From assembly GCA_037138335.1 (NCBI GenBank), contig JBAXIO010000012.1, positions 68,262 through 132,261 of the forward strand: a DNA stretch of 64,000 bases, in the 5' to 3' direction. A program made the position numbers and the translations under genes. Of this stretch, positions 1-9,084 are shown one piece after another; within the stretch, counting starts at the first letter, position 1, and every line of letters begins with the position of its first letter. The notes under the pieces are model-generated. The model was not told the origin of the DNA. It searched no databases and saw only the letters and a program-made list of their open reading frames with translations. Origin of the DNA: CAIRDP01 sp037138335. GTDB lineage: Bacteria; Bacteroidota; Bacteroidia; Bacteroidales; FEN-979.

Positions 1-96
1 GCGGAATTCTGGAGAATTTTTCTTTTCCTGGGACTCACGGTCCTTCTTGTTATTCTTTCAGGGTTCCTCTACCGTAAAAAAGATATTCTTACCTGA
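1..96 (+). CDS. C-terminal end of a membrane protein (partial)
   Basis: The first 31 codons of the window stay open and end at a TGA at 94-96. They encode one hydrophobic stretch (IFLFLGLTVLLVILSGFLY) followed by a short positively charged tail, RKKDILT. This is what the last transmembrane helix and cytoplasmic tail of an inner-membrane protein look like, for example a transporter permease. The start lies to the left of the window, so the family cannot be named. A strong hairpin follows directly, so this is probably the end of a transcript. Confidence 0.6.
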   Translation, partial: AEFWRIFLFLGLTVLLVILSGFLYRKKDILT

Positions 97-103
97 TAAA
101 AAT

Positions 104-136
104 TTGGCCGGCAGGGGCAATGCCCCTGCCGGCCAA
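104..136. terminator. Strong bidirectional hairpin terminator
   Basis: Two perfect 16-nt arms (104-119 and 121-136), core GGCCGGCAGGGGCA paired with TGCCCCTGCCGGCC, flanked by A-rich sequence on the left and AAAATAAAA on the right. It lies between the convergent ends of the partial membrane gene and the minus-strand gene ending at 167, so it can terminate both. Confidence 0.85.
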
Positions 137-166
137 AAATAAAACGGTTGAATCAGTTGATACTTC

Positions 167-901
167 TTATTGAATAATTGACCTGATCTCCGAATCGTAA
201 CTTTTTATCATATCCATCCATTCGTCCATGGCTGCCTGCCATGAGCCCGCACCGTATATTTTTTCATAGTTTCCTTTGAGTCCCGGGTCTTTCTGCCATT
301 CATCGAAGGAATTGAAACTCCAAATCAGCCCGACATCTGCACCGTCCCTGGAATGAAGGTTGTTCTCGAGGACAATAAATGAAGTTGTTCCAAGAGATTC
401 ATACCCCTTCTTCAGCTTCTCACATAAAGCCTTGAACCTGTAATACTGCTTTGGTTTCAGTTCAACGCTCCAGATCTCATAATGCTTCGACTTCTTAAAG
501 ATATCCCAGCCATATGAAAGCTCTGAATTGTAATTCCACAGACCGGTCCCGCCATATTCCTGGACCAGGGGATCAATCGTTGCACTCCAGTCTGCATCAT
601 GTCCGCTCTCCTTTGAAGGCCGTGTATCAAGGGAAGTATAAGCAACCGGACCCATAACCCATACATACCATCCTGCCTGGGGGCCGTAATCAATCTTCCG
701 CAACCCTGCAACATAAGGGCCGTCCTGGTGAAACTTTTTATTATGGGCAAGCACTGCTGCTTCAAACTTATCCTCCATCCCTCTCTTGGGAAGCATCGCC
801 TGGCTTTCAATAACCAAAGGGGTGCTGGCTGTACCTGTCTGGGCATAGGCACCAATTGCACAACTTAATGTCAACAGCGCCATTAATATATATCTTCTCA
901 T
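167..901 (-). CDS. Secreted protein of unknown function, possible NIPSNAP/ABM-like fold
   Basis: The protein has 244 residues from the ATG at 899-901. That start is preferred over an in-frame ATG 16 codons upstream because it begins directly with a signal peptide (MRRYILMALLTLSCAIGAYA, then Q). The mature part is rich in aromatic residues. It has two similar-looking halves, one around VIESQAMLPKRGMEDKFEAA and one around HYEIWSVELKPKQYYRFKAL, each a beta strand followed by a helix. This arrangement suggests a double ferredoxin-like (dimeric alpha-beta barrel) fold, but this is inference from pattern only. There are no catalytic motifs or cysteine pairs. It is monocistronic, ends at a shared terminator and is divergent from the sensor kinase. 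Confidence 0.65.
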   Translation of the reverse strand: MRRYILMALLTLSCAIGAYAQTGTASTPLVIESQAMLPKRGMEDKFEAAVLAHNKKFHQDGPYVAGLRKIDYGPQAGWYVWVMGPVAYTSLDTRPSKESGHDADWSATIDPLVQEYGGTGLWNYNSELSYGWDIFKKSKHYEIWSVELKPKQYYRFKALCEKLKKGYESLGTTSFIVLENNLHSRDGADVGLIWSFNSFDEWQKDPGLKGNYEKIYGAGSWQAAMDEWMDMIKSYDSEIRSIIQ

Positions 902-1165
902 GTTAATGTTGTTAAATTGATACTTGATTAATTGCAAATAATGGCGCAATATACAATAATTCTTTTGTTTATTTAATCTAAATTAATTTTTAATGCGTTC
1001 GCAATCAAGTCGGTTGGGAAGTCTTTCATTTTGACCTCCCGATAAAGCCCCCTTTCGTTGAACCCTTAGAGACAGAGTAAGCGGGAGAAAATTCAGGAAT
1101 AAACAGGTTTTACTATAAAAAAGTTTCGCATTTTTGCTCTTAGTCACTGTGTGTCATATGAATAA

Positions 1166-4100
1166 ATGAAAAGGCTGATCATTTTCCTGTTTTTTCTACC
1201 TGTGGTCAGCGCCGGGTTGAACGCCCAGGTACTCAAAACCGGCCTCTCGTACCAGGTTCCTCCAATGTATTTTAATCACCTGAATAAGGAAAATGGCTTG
1301 CCTTCCAATACGGTGTTCTGTGCTATCCAGGATTTCCAGGGGTACATCTGGATTGGGACGACCAACGGGCTCGCACGGTATGACGGGCATGACGTGAAAA
1401 TCTTCCGTTCCCTTCCGGGGGACAGCACTTCCATTGTTGATAATAGAATATATGGTCTTTACCAGACGTCCGACTCCCTGATATGGATTGGGACAGATAA
1501 TGGCCTGAGCATCTATGACCCACTTACACGGACACTTAAGAATTTTCCTTTCGATGTAACCAAAAAAGGAGGATTTCCCTGCAGGGTTATTATCTCATTT
1601 TATGAAGATAAAAACGGGGCTGTGTGGATTGCTACGGATCACGGGCTTCTTTATACAGACAGGCGTGGGAACCATTTCGATCAGTTTTTACTCACAAACT
1701 GCACCAATCCAAGGGAACATGAGTATTATTACAATATTGTACTGAGTATCATACATGATCCAAGGAATCCCGGCGCTTTATTGCTGGGCACCAATGCCGG
1801 CCTGGTCAGGTTTAATCTGAAGAAAAAAACCATAGACCGGAAGTATGATTGTCCTCCCAAACTTGATATGTACGTCAAGGAAATGTACCTGGACTCGAAC
1901 ATGCAAATCTGGGCCTGTGGATGGGGAGTCGGTGTTGGTTGTTTTGATCTCAGGACAGAACGATGGAAAATTTATACCCCCTTTGACCGGGTTATCACGA
2001 GCCTGAAAATCACTCCGAAAAACGAGAATGAATTCTGGGTTGCCACCGATGTCATGGGCCTCGGCGTATTTAACAAACAAACCCATACTTTTTCCTTCTA
2101 CAGGGCTGATGCCGGAAATCCCAGGTCACTTTCGTCCGACCATCTTTTAGGGGTCAGCTATTTCAATAATGGTCAGGATTTGTGGGTATGGGGTGACGGC
2201 ATCGATATCGAGAATAAGGAATTTTGCTCTTTTAAACAGCAGAAGGTTCCTTATAAGATTGCAGGGATCAATGACTTTTTCCTGGACCCTGACTCGGGCA
2301 ACTTGTTCCTGGGGGGATCCCAGTGCAAGGGAATGCCGGTATATGAGACCAGGACAAAGACCTGGCGATTGGTCAGGTGTGATCAGCCTTTATCCCAGGA
2401 TGGGCTGTCTATAAACCAGTTTTATCTTGATTCGCAGAAAAGGCTTTGGGTAAGCACAAGGAACAACCTTTGTTATTATGATCCGGTCGCAGACATCCTG
2501 AAGATATTCAGGACTCCTGACGGGAATCCTTTGAAATTATCGGAAACCAAAGTCGTATATGCATTGCAGGAAGACGCTGATAAAAACTTATGGGTGGGAA
2601 CACGTTATGACGGGGTTATCAGGATTGATAAAACCAGGAAAAATGTCACCTACTCTAAGAATATTCCGGGTAATAAGAATTCCCTGATCGAAGGGACTCA
2701 TTTTTTATCCATACAAACAGATCAGCTCAAAAGGGTTTGGTTTGGATGCAGGTTCGGTGTTAGCATTTATGATCCGGTTAAAAATATTTTTGACAATACC
2801 CTGATCGACACCCTTAGGAAATATGGAATAAATAAAAAGTGGGTCAATGGTATGGAAAAGGATTCCCTTGGAAGAATCTGGCTTGCAATTGACGGGACGG
2901 GTCTTGTGAGGGTTAATGTCAGCCCGAATGGTTCATTCGGGATAAAATTGTTTCATACGGGAAATGGCATGAACGACCAGCTTACCGCAGGTATCTTCAA
3001 GGATAATGATGCCAATTTCTGGGTGATCAATAACGGCCTGCTTTACGTTGACCCTTACCGTGAGCAATTCCGGGTTGTAGATAATCAGAACGGCCTTCAT
3101 GAGATCCCGGGAAATTCATGCAGGATCTATTTTGATAAATCAGGAAATATCTATTCCGGTGATTCTGCAGGGTATGAGACAAAAAACATCAGGGATTTTC
3201 GTGAGACAAGGAAAAACCTGATGAACCTTGTTCTGGAGTCTCTTGAGATCAACAGCAAAGTGAGTAAAGTAAAGATTTCCGAGAAGCATCCAGGCAAATT
3301 AGAACTTTCGGCTGATCAGAATAATCTCACATTCCGTTATACGCTTATTTGTTTTAATCATACAGGCCAGACCCATTACCGTTACAGGCTTAAAGGTTAC
3401 GACAGGGACTGGATCAATGGGGAAACGTCAAGGGAGGCCCGTTACACAAATCTTCCGCCGGGGAAATATGAATTTATTATCAGCGCCACACTCGGCCAGG
3501 GCTGGCTTGACGGTCACGAATCAATACAATTCATGATCACCCCGTTTTTCTGGCAAACCTGGTGGTTCATTGCGGTTTGCCTTATCGCATCTGCGGTTGT
3601 TATTACCCTTATATACAGGTACAGGCTTAACCAGCTCCTTAAAGTTGAACGTCTCCGTACCCATATAGCAACCGACCTGCATGATGACGTCAGTTCAACC
3701 CTGAGCAGCATCTCCATACTTAGCTCCATCCTTTCAAAGCGGGCCACCGACCCCAAATCCACTGAAATGCTCTGGGAAATCGGGACCAATTCCAGGAACA
3801 TGCTTGAACGTATTGACGATATTATCTGGGTGGTAAACCCGAAAAACGACAGGTTCCAGGATCTGAACCTTCGTATCCAGGAATATGCCATCCCTCTCTT
3901 TGAGTCGAAAGGGATCGTGTTTCAGATCGACATACCCGAGTCGCTTTCAAAAGTAAAAATATCCATGGAGGTCAGAAGGAACATTTACCTTATAGCAAAG
4001 GAAGCCGTCAACAACCTCGTAAAATATGCCGAATGTACAGAGGCTTCCATTGTATTCAAGGAGGAACAACCCTGGCTTACCATGGAAATTGCAGATAACG

Positions 4101-4246
4101 GAAAAGGATTTGACACAAAAACAGGGAGTTCCAGGAACGGCATCAGGAACATGCACCTGAGGGCAGAAAAGATCAATGCCCTACTTAATGTTTTTTCTGC
4201 TGCCGGAAAAGGAACAAGGATAAGCCTTAAAATAAAAATCATGTAA
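1166..4246 (+). CDS. Propeller-type sensor histidine kinase (HisKA_3)
   Basis: The 1026-residue membrane sensor has a signal peptide (about 1-20) and a long periplasmic region of two-component propeller repeats (about 30-690), with recurring units such as IWIGTTNGLARYDG, LIWIGTDNGLSIYD and LWVGTRYDGVIRID. A Y_Y_Y domain follows (about 725-790, RYTNLPPGKYEF), then one transmembrane helix (about 798-820). Next come a HisKA_3 dimerisation box with phospho-acceptor His839 in TDLHDDVSSTLS, and an ATPase domain with an N box near 945 (EAVNNLVKYA) and a G1 box near 977 (DNGKGFD). Unlike Bacteroides hybrid systems it has no fused receiver or AraC domain. It pairs with the separate LuxR-type regulator 52 nt downstream. 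Its ligand is unknown. Surface lipoproteins and an OmpA-like protein downstream are possible targets. Confidence 0.93.
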   Translation: MKRLIIFLFFLPVVSAGLNAQVLKTGLSYQVPPMYFNHLNKENGLPSNTVFCAIQDFQGYIWIGTTNGLARYDGHDVKIFRSLPGDSTSIVDNRIYGLYQTSDSLIWIGTDNGLSIYDPLTRTLKNFPFDVTKKGGFPCRVIISFYEDKNGAVWIATDHGLLYTDRRGNHFDQFLLTNCTNPREHEYYYNIVLSIIHDPRNPGALLLGTNAGLVRFNLKKKTIDRKYDCPPKLDMYVKEMYLDSNMQIWACGWGVGVGCFDLRTERWKIYTPFDRVITSLKITPKNENEFWVATDVMGLGVFNKQTHTFSFYRADAGNPRSLSSDHLLGVSYFNNGQDLWVWGDGIDIENKEFCSFKQQKVPYKIAGINDFFLDPDSGNLFLGGSQCKGMPVYETRTKTWRLVRCDQPLSQDGLSINQFYLDSQKRLWVSTRNNLCYYDPVADILKIFRTPDGNPLKLSETKVVYALQEDADKNLWVGTRYDGVIRIDKTRKNVTYSKNIPGNKNSLIEGTHFLSIQTDQLKRVWFGCRFGVSIYDPVKNIFDNTLIDTLRKYGINKKWVNGMEKDSLGRIWLAIDGTGLVRVNVSPNGSFGIKLFHTGNGMNDQLTAGIFKDNDANFWVINNGLLYVDPYREQFRVVDNQNGLHEIPGNSCRIYFDKSGNIYSGDSAGYETKNIRDFRETRKNLMNLVLESLEINSKVSKVKISEKHPGKLELSADQNNLTFRYTLICFNHTGQTHYRYRLKGYDRDWINGETSREARYTNLPPGKYEFIISATLGQGWLDGHESIQFMITPFFWQTWWFIAVCLIASAVVITLIYRYRLNQLLKVERLRTHIATDLHDDVSSTLSSISILSSILSKRATDPKSTEMLWEIGTNSRNMLERIDDIIWVVNPKNDRFQDLNLRIQEYAIPLFESKGIVFQIDIPESLSKVKISMEVRRNIYLIAKEAVNNLVKYAECTEASIVFKEEQPWLTMEIADNGKGFDTKTGSSRNGIRNMHLRAEKINALLNVFSAAGKGTRISLKIKIM

Positions 4247-4298
4247 ATATCTGATTGCGGAATGCAGGAATTGCGCCTACTTTTACATATTCAAGTCA

Positions 4299-4943
4299 AT
4301 GCTCACTATGTCCATTAAAGTAGCAATTTACGAAGATAACGACCCCCTGCGTAAAAGCCTTTCCCACCTGATCATGGGGACGGAATCCATGGAATTTTAC
4401 GGAGCCTGGCCCGACTGCAGCTCGATACTTGAAAACTGCTCCGATCAAACCCCTGAGGTAATCATAATGGATATTGATATGCCGGGTATCACAGGGATTG
4501 AAGCCACAGCCATGGTGAAAGCCAGGTTCCCGGAAGTTAATGTGCTTATATTTACTGTTTTCGAAGACCGCGATAAAGTTTTCAATGCGCTTTGCGCTGG
4601 TGCAACAGGCTACCTCCTGAAAAAGGCAAATGCTGTCCAGATCATTGAAGCTATTATCGAATTGCAGAAAGGGGGATCGCCAATGACCGGTGAGATCGCC
4701 CGGATGGTAATGCAGTTCTTCTCAAAGACTTCCGCCCCGCTTGTAAATGATTATGCCCTGTCGGCGAGGGAAATGGATATCCTGAAATGCATCGTAAAGG
4801 GAAACAGTTACAAGATGATTGCCGATTCATGCTGCATCTCCGAAGGCACTGTACGTACCCATATTAACAATATTTACAAGAAGCTTCATGTCAATTCCAA
4901 ATCCGAAGCTGTGATCAAGGCAATGAAGGAACGCCTCGTTTAA
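4299..4943 (+). CDS. NarL/FixJ-family response regulator
   Basis: The 214-residue regulator has a receiver domain (about 5-120) with acidic pocket residues in YEDND, the phospho-acceptor Asp58 in IIMDIDMPG, and the conserved Thr and Lys in FTVFED and LLKKA. A C-terminal LuxR-type helix-turn-helix (about 150-210) shows SAREMDILKCIVKG and EGTVRTHINNIYKKL. A second in-frame ATG at 4308 (MSIKVAIYED) is an equally good start. It lies directly downstream of a HisKA_3 kinase, the class that normally phosphorylates NarL-type regulators, so the two form a cognate pair. DNA targets cannot be read from the sequence. Confidence 0.95.
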   Translation: MLTMSIKVAIYEDNDPLRKSLSHLIMGTESMEFYGAWPDCSSILENCSDQTPEVIIMDIDMPGITGIEATAMVKARFPEVNVLIFTVFEDRDKVFNALCAGATGYLLKKANAVQIIEAIIELQKGGSPMTGEIARMVMQFFSKTSAPLVNDYALSAREMDILKCIVKGNSYKMIADSCCISEGTVRTHINNIYKKLHVNSKSEAVIKAMKERLV

Positions 4944-4979
4944 GAATAAGCCCTTTCCCAAAATCATACTTTTATCTGA

Positions 4980-5010
4980 TTGCATAGCCCAGGCCATGGG
5001 AATAACTTTG
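4980..5010 (+). promoter_or_regulatory. Bacteroidetes-type promoter for the FISUMP/OmpA genes
   Basis: TTG at 4980-4982, a 20-nt spacer, then TAACTTTG at 5003-5010. This fits the TTG-N19/20-TAnnTTTG promoter form. Transcription would begin near 5017, giving a leader of about 23 nt before the ATG at 5040. Confidence 0.6.
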
Positions 5011-5039
5011 CTTTGATGCTTATAATGAACATTGAAGCG

Positions 5040-6044
5040 ATGAAAAAAATTCATGCAATTCCCGGTCTGGTTGTCCTGATTGCCTGCCTTTGTTTATTTC
5101 AGGCTTGCAAGAAAAAAAATGATGAGACCTCAGGTTCCGGAAATATCCCTGTAGTCCAAACTTCCGGTTTTAACAACCCTTTACTCAATACTATCGATTT
5201 TAACGGGGTTGTGACTGATGACGGCGGTTCATTTGTAACGGTCCGCGGTTTTTGCTACAGCAGCACCGCGCAGAATCCAACAATCCAGGATTCAAGGGTT
5301 GAAAATGGAGTTGGTGCCGGCACATTTACTGCCACGTTAACAGGGATGAAAGGTCAAACCATGTACCATGTCAGGGCCTTCGCAACGAACAGTAACGGAA
5401 CCGGCTATGGAAGTTCGTTTGCTGTTCAAACAATTGACAGCATCCTTCTTGATGTGACAGGACGAAGCTACCCGGTCATCCAGATAGGAAGCCAGGTATG
5501 GATGGGTTCAAACCTGAAAACCTGGAAATTCAATGACGGTACATTGATACCTTCCTGGAGTAACCCCAATATCTGGGATACCCTCGTAATCCCTGCAATG
5601 ATCTGGTATGACAACAATGCCTGGATGGATACCACCTTCGGCTGCCTTTACAATTGGTATGCAGCCAATACGGGCAAACTCGCACCGGCTGGCTGGCATG
5701 TGCCGACAGATTTTGAGTGGACGACCCTGGTCAACTACCTGGGAGGCAGCGATGTCGCAGGAGGATTAATGAAATCGACAGGTATTCTGGGAACAGGAAA
5801 CGGATTATGGACTACTCCCAACTTAGGGGCAACGAACTCAAGTGGTTTTACCGGGTTGCCGGGAGGCGACCGCGGACATGACGGAAACTACTATGACCTT
5901 AATGGGTTCGGATCGTTCTGGACATCAACGGAAAATGATGCAAATACGGCCTGGTACAGGCTTCTTAGTTATAACAATACAGCGGCAAGAAGGATAAATG
6001 AAAGCAAGAAATTCGGCTTTAGCGTGAGATGCATAAAAGATTAA
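5040..6044 (+). CDS. FISUMP-domain surface lipoprotein
   Basis: The 334-residue protein starts at the ATG at 5040, chosen because it gives a lipoprotein signal (MKKIHAIPGLVVLIACLCLF, lipobox FQAC) followed by KKK. Residues about 40-130 form a fibronectin-like segment (VRGFCYSS, HVRAFATNSNGTGYGSSF). The C-terminal 200 residues are a Fibrobacter-succinogenes-major-paralogous domain, with the diagnostic strings QIGSQVWMGSNLKT, LYNWYAANTG, APAGWHVPTDFEWTTL, SSGFTGLPGGDR and GFSVRCIKD. The domain is common in Bacteroidetes surface lipoproteins; its molecular function is not known. It is paralogous to the gene at 7978 and separated from it only by an OmpA-like protein. Confidence 0.9.
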   Translation: MKKIHAIPGLVVLIACLCLFQACKKKNDETSGSGNIPVVQTSGFNNPLLNTIDFNGVVTDDGGSFVTVRGFCYSSTAQNPTIQDSRVENGVGAGTFTATLTGMKGQTMYHVRAFATNSNGTGYGSSFAVQTIDSILLDVTGRSYPVIQIGSQVWMGSNLKTWKFNDGTLIPSWSNPNIWDTLVIPAMIWYDNNAWMDTTFGCLYNWYAANTGKLAPAGWHVPTDFEWTTLVNYLGGSDVAGGLMKSTGILGTGNGLWTTPNLGATNSSGFTGLPGGDRGHDGNYYDLNGFGSFWTSTENDANTAWYRLLSYNNTAARRINESKKFGFSVRCIKD

Positions 6045-6074
6045 TGTACACCTAACTTTAATAATTCATACGAC

Positions 6075-7937
6075 ATGAAAAAAACTACTTTGTTCATTAC
6101 GTTGGCTCTGCTGGGATTATGTTCAAGCCTCAGTGCCCAGGATCCAAAACCGGCCCGGGAACCTGGCAAGAGCTATTTCAAATTTCAGCCCCGTATTAAA
6201 ATAGGTATAGGCAAGAACTTTACTGCCCTGCCAATGAAATTTGACGACTTTACAATGACTTACATGGGAAAGGTCACTCAACCCGTGCAGGGCGCAACCA
6301 ATGATTTCCTTAAAACCAAATGGGGGATCTACGGGGGAGCCAATCTTGATTTTTACCTGCATCCGAATTTTGGTTTTGGCCTGGACTTCGATTATTTCAA
6401 CAATAAAATCAAATTTATCACTCCACAGGCTCTTGTGGATTATACAAATTCACATCCGGTGACACATCTCATAGAAAGCGACCGAAAGAACCAGAGCCTG
6501 ATCTTTGTTGGTATCGGCCCTAGCTTTAAAATTCTGACCACTCCAAAGTGGGACCTGGATGCAAACCTCCGCGTAGGGTTAAGCCATCTTGATATGGGAT
6601 CCCTAAGCGTTTCCGTGGATTCCCTTGATAACTCGGATATCGTCAGGCCACGGAAGTCAATCCTGGTTTTTGACTACCACAAGGCTGTTAATACAATTGG
6701 GATTAAGGTGGGGATTTACGGAAACTACTGGTTCAATTCATTTCTCGGCATTACATTGGGAGTCGAATATATCCATTCATTCGTTTCAGCCAAAAAAGTT
6801 AATGATGATGCGACGTATGTGATGAAATATAAAGACCCCCAGTATTATAAGGACGGTAGCGGCAACTTTGACGAGTATGCATATTTCAACTCAGCCACGC
6901 CGCTTGACAACTACCCGGTTAAATCCTTTAATGTAAATCATATCGCTGTTTCGGCAGGTCTGGTTTTTAAAATAGAAAAAGTAACGGTAAAAAAAGTCAA
7001 GGAAGAGTTCAGGGATATCATCGTACTGGTGAAGGATTCATTGACAAATATCCCTGTTGCAGGGGTCGGAGTCAACCTGATAGATAATCAGGGTAAAACC
7101 ATTCATACCAGCATTACCGAAGAGAATGGCAAGGTGACATTTGAGCACGTTCCGCAAGGCGACTATACATTGTTTGGCCGCCAGGGAGAGCTGAAGACCA
7201 ACCGCGCGGTAATTACAGCCTCGGAGTTCTCGAAAAAAGGAACAACCATTTACCGGGAGCTGCTGCTGAGCGACCTGAGGTTTATTTTATCGGGCGTTAC
7301 CGTTGAATGCGACCAGAAAGATAAGACCATCGGCAATGTCAACGTAGAACTTACCAATACATCAACCGGGAAGTCAGAAAAAACCATTTCAGGGCCGGAG
7401 GGTAAATTCACCTTCAACCTTGAACCAAATTCCGATTATACTATTGTTGCCAGTAAGGACGGGTACTATTCAGGTATACAGGAAATCTCGACCAAAGGCC
7501 TCGACCGCAGCAAAACCCTTTATGTTAAACTGGTCCTGTGCGTGAATGAACTTAAGGTCGGATCAACGTTTGTCCTGAACAACATCTATTATGATTTTGA
7601 CAAATGCAATATCCGCCAGGATGCCTCTGTGGATCTTGATCACCTGGTTGAGATCATGAGAAACTATCCTAAAATGGAAATTGAACTTTCTTCCCACACC
7701 GATCAGCGCGGTACCGATGCATACAATAATAAACTCTCACAATGCCGCGCCGAAAGCGCCGTGGATTATATCGTAGGGAAAGGGATAAGTAAAGCCAGAA
7801 TTACTGCGGTAGGATACGGGAAAACCAAGCCTATCGAAGATTGTACAAAGATCAATGGCTGTCCCACAACCTCACAGGGCGACTGTCCCTGCCATCAAAA
7901 GAACCGCAGGACGGAAATCAAGATCCTGAAAATGTAA
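6075..7937 (+). CDS. OmpA-like outer-membrane protein with carboxypeptidase-regulatory-like repeats
   Basis: The 620-residue protein has a signal peptide (about 1-21, ending SLSA-Q) and an N-terminal region of about 280 residues with alternating hydrophobic and aromatic strands, probably an outer-membrane beta-barrel. Two carboxypeptidase-regulatory-like (transthyretin-fold) segments follow at about 310-400 and 405-500 (NIPVAGVGVNLIDNQGKTI, GNVNVELTNTSTGKSEKTI). The C-terminal OmpA peptidoglycan-binding domain (about 510-620) shows LNNIYYDFDKCNIR, ELSSHTDQRGTDAYNNKLS, RITAVGYGKTKP and NRRTEIKIL. It probably tethers the outer membrane to peptidoglycan and displays or assembles surface material. 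Two FISUMP lipoproteins flank it on the same strand. Confidence 0.9.
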   Translation: MKKTTLFITLALLGLCSSLSAQDPKPAREPGKSYFKFQPRIKIGIGKNFTALPMKFDDFTMTYMGKVTQPVQGATNDFLKTKWGIYGGANLDFYLHPNFGFGLDFDYFNNKIKFITPQALVDYTNSHPVTHLIESDRKNQSLIFVGIGPSFKILTTPKWDLDANLRVGLSHLDMGSLSVSVDSLDNSDIVRPRKSILVFDYHKAVNTIGIKVGIYGNYWFNSFLGITLGVEYIHSFVSAKKVNDDATYVMKYKDPQYYKDGSGNFDEYAYFNSATPLDNYPVKSFNVNHIAVSAGLVFKIEKVTVKKVKEEFRDIIVLVKDSLTNIPVAGVGVNLIDNQGKTIHTSITEENGKVTFEHVPQGDYTLFGRQGELKTNRAVITASEFSKKGTTIYRELLLSDLRFILSGVTVECDQKDKTIGNVNVELTNTSTGKSEKTISGPEGKFTFNLEPNSDYTIVASKDGYYSGIQEISTKGLDRSKTLYVKLVLCVNELKVGSTFVLNNIYYDFDKCNIRQDASVDLDHLVEIMRNYPKMEIELSSHTDQRGTDAYNNKLSQCRAESAVDYIVGKGISKARITAVGYGKTKPIEDCTKINGCPTTSQGDCPCHQKNRRTEIKILKM

Positions 7938-7977
7938 GTGATGAAAAACCCATATTCAGAAAGTAAAAACACCTGAT

Positions 7978-8976
7978 ATGAAAACCGTTTCAAAATTTTC
8001 TCTGACCGTGATGCTTCTTGCAGCCCTGGGTTTGCTCCCAGGCTGCAAGAAAAAAACCGAAGATCCTCCTGCCAACGGACCGGTTCCGGTAGTATCTACA
8101 ATCAATTACTCCAATGTGCTTCTCAACACCGCTGACCTTTCAGGGAATGTCACTGATGACAGGGGTTTATATGTATCCAAACATGGTTTTTGCTGGAGCA
8201 ATACCAACACGAATCCAACTATCCAGAACGACACCATGGTGGCAGGAGACGGGGCGGGATCGTATACAGGGACAATAACAGGCCTGAAAGGCCAGAGGAA
8301 GTATTATGTCCGTGCATTTGCCACGAACAGTAATGGGACCGGTTATGGCAGTATTCTTACTTTAACCACCATTGATACAACGATAACCGACATCGATAAC
8401 AACCGTTACCTGATTGTGCAGATCGGGACCCAGGTATGGATGGCCGAAAACCTGAAAACAACCAGGTATAACGATGGCGTTGGCATCCCCCTGGTTACAG
8501 ATGATGTAGAATGGGCCAATGAACAAATTGGCGCATATTGTTACTATAACAATGACCCTGCTAATGCAGCCGTCTATGGAGCATTGTATAACTGGTTTGT
8601 TGTTCAGCGTGGTAATCTTGCACCAGCCGGCTGGCATGTGCCCACTGATGGAGAATGGGTTACCCTGTTAAATTTCCTCGGAGGTAAAAATGTAGCGGGC
8701 GGCAAAATGAAAGAGCAGGGTCTTGACCACTGGTCTGATCCAAATACCGGGGCAGATAACAGCAGCGGTTTTTCAGGGCTCCCTGGTGGCGAGCGTATTT
8801 GTATTCTCCAACTTGTATTTTATGATGAAGTTCAGATTTTTGGAAACTGGTGGTCGGCAAATGGGAATTCCGGCGAAAAAGCCTCGTTTTTTAGCTTATA
8901 TTATGTGAGTCCATTTGTACAAAGCTCTATAGTGGGTAAAACCACCGGGTACAGTATCCGTTGCATAAGGAATTAA
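7978..8976 (+). CDS. FISUMP-domain surface lipoprotein, second paralog
   Basis: The 332-residue lipoprotein has a lipobox (LGLLPGCKKK) and the same two-part architecture as the gene at 5040: a fibronectin-like segment (KHGFCWSNTNTNPTIQND, VRAFATNSNGTGYG) and a FISUMP domain (IVQIGTQVWMAENLKTTRYN, LYNWFVVQRG, APAGWHVPTDGEW, SSGFSGLPGGER, YSIRCIRN). It matches the canonical FISUMP pattern more closely than its paralog. It begins 40 nt after the OmpA-like gene and probably belongs to the same transcript. The pair most likely arose by duplication around the OmpA gene. Confidence 0.9.
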   Translation: MKTVSKFSLTVMLLAALGLLPGCKKKTEDPPANGPVPVVSTINYSNVLLNTADLSGNVTDDRGLYVSKHGFCWSNTNTNPTIQNDTMVAGDGAGSYTGTITGLKGQRKYYVRAFATNSNGTGYGSILTLTTIDTTITDIDNNRYLIVQIGTQVWMAENLKTTRYNDGVGIPLVTDDVEWANEQIGAYCYYNNDPANAAVYGALYNWFVVQRGNLAPAGWHVPTDGEWVTLLNFLGGKNVAGGKMKEQGLDHWSDPNTGADNSSGFSGLPGGERICILQLVFYDEVQIFGNWWSANGNSGEKASFFSLYYVSPFVQSSIVGKTTGYSIRCIRN

Positions 8977-9084
8977 AAAATCATTGGGTATGAACTTCCG
9001 GGCAAACCCGGGGTCCGGCCTTGCCCAGGGGAGTGGTGGATGCGGATACGGGAGGCTGAAATTAAACCACCGCCACCCCTTGGT

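Noticed and set aside
950..1165. RNA gene or riboswitch in the 216-nt divergent gap
   Set aside because: No tRNA-like or conserved riboswitch pattern could be recognised, and no clear TAnnTTTG element either.
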